The notes beneath the pieces were generated by a model that saw only the letters and a list, made by a program, of their open reading frames with translations, did no database searches and was not told where the DNA came from. A stretch of 64,000 nucleotides of DNA from Termitomyces sp. T153 (taxonomy: Eukaryota > Basidiomycota > Agaricomycetes > Agaricales > Lyophyllaceae), in the NCBI GenBank assembly GCA_018296165.2, contig JACKQL020000012.1, forward strand, positions 620,001 to 684,000, given 5' to 3'. The translations under genes and the position numbers were made by a program. The stretch's first letter is position 1, and every line of letters begins with the position of its first letter. This document shows, in pieces, positions 61,341-64,000 of the stretch.

Positions 61341-62135
61341 TGAGCAATCAATCAATAAGTACAGTATTTCCAATGGTTCTTGTGCTACGTTCTCCTCGAG
61401 CGCCAGCACAAGTCATTCGAATGAAACGTTGAATATGAAAACTTCACTTCTGGTTGATGTCGGAGGACCAGAGTTACAATGCCATTGAATATAAAAAACA
61501 ACGTCAAAGCACGGCCACGCTCGATTCCTAAAGAAGTCTCATGTCCATGAATGTGTTCTAAGTAGGTGTAATAAAGCGGTGTCACTGTTGCTCTCGTCCT
61601 TCCTGATCACTTGTAAGTATTACCTCATTTCGTACAAATATTCTGGTTGAATATCATGAGGCGCATAGATATAAAGCTAAAGAGTTAACTGGCCCATACC
61701 GCAAAGAGTTTTAGGTACTTAATTCCCTGAAGAAGACGAGTAGGCATGAAAACGCACTGTGCTACTATCAAAACCTTTCGCAAGGGTCATACGGAAAGAA
61801 GGCCTTGTTCGTGATGATCGATAGGTAAAGAAGGTCTCGATAATCACCCCCGGCAGCGTTATGTTGCTTCGAGCTCATGATAAAATCTAGCTATAGGACA
61901 TAGAAATCGATGCAGACAGACTTTCCTCCGAACTCTTTGATGCCTCATGAAAATGGTCACCTGACCTCAATGTCGATGCGTGGGGCATGGTGGGTATTTA
62001 AAGTTGGAGAAGCTGTTTATATACCATTTTGACACCTTTCAACTTGGCCCTTGCGCATAAATAGCTGAGTTTTGGCCATGATTCTTCGATGTCCGCAGTG
62101 GGAATCCTTGATCTTTACAACCTTTTGTCGCCAAA
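61341..62135. other. Spacer between the two sugar porter genes
   Basis: About 800 nt, presumably promoter of copy 2 and 3-prime region of copy 1. No exon or RNA seen. Confidence 0.4.
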
Positions 62136-64000
62136 ATGAACAAAACCAAGATAACGGATGGAAAGAGATCGAGTAACGATGCGAGAGACCTTTCTTACTC
62201 TATCGTAACGCGTCTGGCTGAACAGGACCGGAGGCCATGGTACAAGAAACGGAACCTGCGCCTACTCTACCTTCTCATGTTTCCAGCATGTTTAGGTGTG
62301 GAGATGACCAGCGGGTAAGTCATACTTCGTCGTACTTGATTCCCCGTGAAATCAACTTCCAACATGTAGCCTCGACTCGTCAATGATCAACGGTCTGCAA
62401 GCGGTGGATTCCTGGATTACATGTTGGTCAATGTCGCGCGATCAAACCTCTAGCAGTGTTCAATGTTAGTGTCACAGTCTTCCACTCACCACAGTCCACT
62501 CTTCTTGGTTTGATATCTGCCATGTTTTCGCTTGGTGCCATCGTTGTCCTGCCCTTTGTCCCGTTGATCACTGATCGCCTTGGCCGTCGACACGCGACCG
62601 CACTCGGAAGCTTGTTCACAATTATTGGTGCTGCAATGCAAACCGGTGCCAAAAACTGTACGTGAACTCGAAGTTCTTACTTCTCACTGTAAGAGAATAA
62701 TCTCATCATTAGTCGGCATGTTCGTTGCGTCACGTCTCATCATTGGTTTGGGTGTCCCGCTTTCAATTGTAGCGGCCTCGTCGCTCATCGGAGGCGAATC
62801 ATCATGTTTCGTTGAAATTCAGTCCAACTGACATTGCGTTCGGACTCGGCAGAACTATCTCATCCGAAGGAGAGAGCTATCATTGGCTCTCTGTTCAACT
62901 CTTGTTACTACATAGGTATAAGTCGCTCTCTCTCATGTGCGCCTTCCATAATGCTGACGCAGTTGAAACTTCAGGCGCAATTGTCGCGGCAGGAGTCACT
63001 CTCGGAACCTTTGAGATGAGCAGCAATTGGGGATGGCGAATTCCCTCTCTACTTCAAGTCGTACCAAGCGCACTGCAGATTACTTTCATCTATCTTGTAC
63101 CCGAATCACCTCGGTGGTTGATCTCAAAGGGAGAAGGTGATGAAGCTATGACCATCCTTGTAAAGTATCATGCAGAAGGAGATGAGACGTCTGAGTTCGC
63201 CAAGGCCGAGTATGTGCAGATTGAAAAGACCCTCGAGCTTGAGAAGGAAACAGCGAATATGGGATGGACCCAGCTTGTTGCGACGTCCGGTATGCGTAGA
63301 CGAGTACTTATTGGGGCGTTCATTGGTCTTGCGACCCAATGGAGTGGGAACGGTCTAACTTCGTATGTCTTTTCTCATGGCATTCCAACTTGCGTTTCAA
63401 ATAAAGCATCCGTTCACACAGATATTTCCTGTCTAAGATTTTGGACAACGTTGGCGTGCATAGCAATCGCACCAAAAACCTGATCAATCTGGGTATCACT
63501 TGCTGGGGATTTCTCAACGCCACAGTCTTTGCATTCACATCAGCGCGTTTCAAGCGTAGGACTGTATACCTCGTCCGTCAATTATGCCACTTTCTGCATT
63601 CTTGCTTTTTTAAATATATTCAATAGGCTTGTACTCTATCCATGCTGGGTGTATTTACCGCTTGGACGACAGCAAGTGCTCGTTATGCAATTACGGGAAG
63701 TCAGGCATCCTCTCGCGCTCTTATCGTGTAATTTCCCCAAAACTTACCTTCTTCTTGAGCTCATCGTTAGACCCGATAGATTCATCTTCCTGTACAGTCC
63801 ATGCTACAACATGGCTCACAACGCGCTGACATATCGTACGCCTCTTCATAATGATCATAAATCTATCTATACTCACTCAGTCTTGTTGTTCCATGTAGCG
63901 TATCTGGTCGAAATATTCCCCTTCGAAGTTCGCGCGAAAGGCCTCTCCGTTTTTCAATGGTTCAGCCGAGCCGCCCTGTTCTTCAATCAATTTATCAACC
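62136..64000 (+). CDS. MFS sugar porter, copy 2 (cut by window edge)
   Basis: Tandem paralogue of copy 1, same strand and same intron positions as far as visible. It starts MNKTKITDGKRSS and shares RRPWYKKRNLRLLYLLMFPA, DRLGRRHA, ASRLIIGLGVPLSIVAASSL, ELSHPKERA, PESPRWLISKGEGDEA and MRRRVLIGAFIGLATQWSGN. The last exon in view (from about 63900) reads YLVEIFPFEVRAKGLSVFQW; the final part, with the last transmembrane segments and tail, lies beyond the window. The intron after LIGG also starts with GC (62794). No break seen in the visible part. Substrate unknown; differences cluster at the N-terminus and after TM3. Confidence 0.9.

Overview
This window looks like a chromosome segment of a basidiomycete fungus, most likely an Agaricomycete. 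Nearly every gene is cut by short introns (about 48-65 nt), genes are densely packed on both strands, and several families are typical of mushroom-forming fungi (DUF6593, NADAR, Crinkler-like NTPases). I rebuilt exon structures by hand; where the exon lengths sum to a multiple of three and the protein matches a known family, I treat the gene model as reliable.

Layout. 0-12.7 kb holds conserved genes: a hotdog thioesterase, an ASCH-like protein, a NADAR protein, TAF11, CHS5, eIF3b (PRT1) and the Mediator kinase CDK8/SSN3. 12.7-26.5 kb is an accessory island with three Crinkler-like (CRN) P-loop NTPase copies. The first (minus strand) looks intact and ends in a PD-(D/E)xK-type nuclease region. 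The second is a CpG-depleted pseudogene split by a 1.46-kb LTR element with a perfect 5-bp target duplication. The third has an altered Walker A and a different C-terminal region. A decayed piece of CDK8 and a diverged direct repeat lie around copy 1. A secreted Gly/Asn-repeat protein abuts copy 3, its stop codon overlapping that of copy 3.

27.7-58.2 kb is again dense and conserved: VPS41, TAF4, a NUP42-type FG nucleoporin, mitochondrial uL13, an unrecognised acidic protein, TTC27, a DUF6593 protein, EMC6, aspartate-semialdehyde dehydrogenase, exosome RRP43, SMC5, a DUF5745/CEP95-like protein, a second thioesterase paralogous to the one at the left edge, an AlkB-type dioxygenase, and NEDD8/RUB1 split into five tiny exons. 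59.1-64 kb carries two tandem sugar-porter MFS genes, the second cut by the window edge.

The conserved genes are unrelated housekeeping functions (TFIID, Mediator, translation, HOPS, exosome, SMC5/6, neddylation) and do not form a pathway cluster. The unusual biology is in the CRN island: duplication, CpG-type mutational decay and LTR insertion next to a copy that stays intact. A second theme is splicing: several GC-AG introns, 7-, 9- and 14-nt coding exons, and introns of length 3n without stops that a naive caller would read through.
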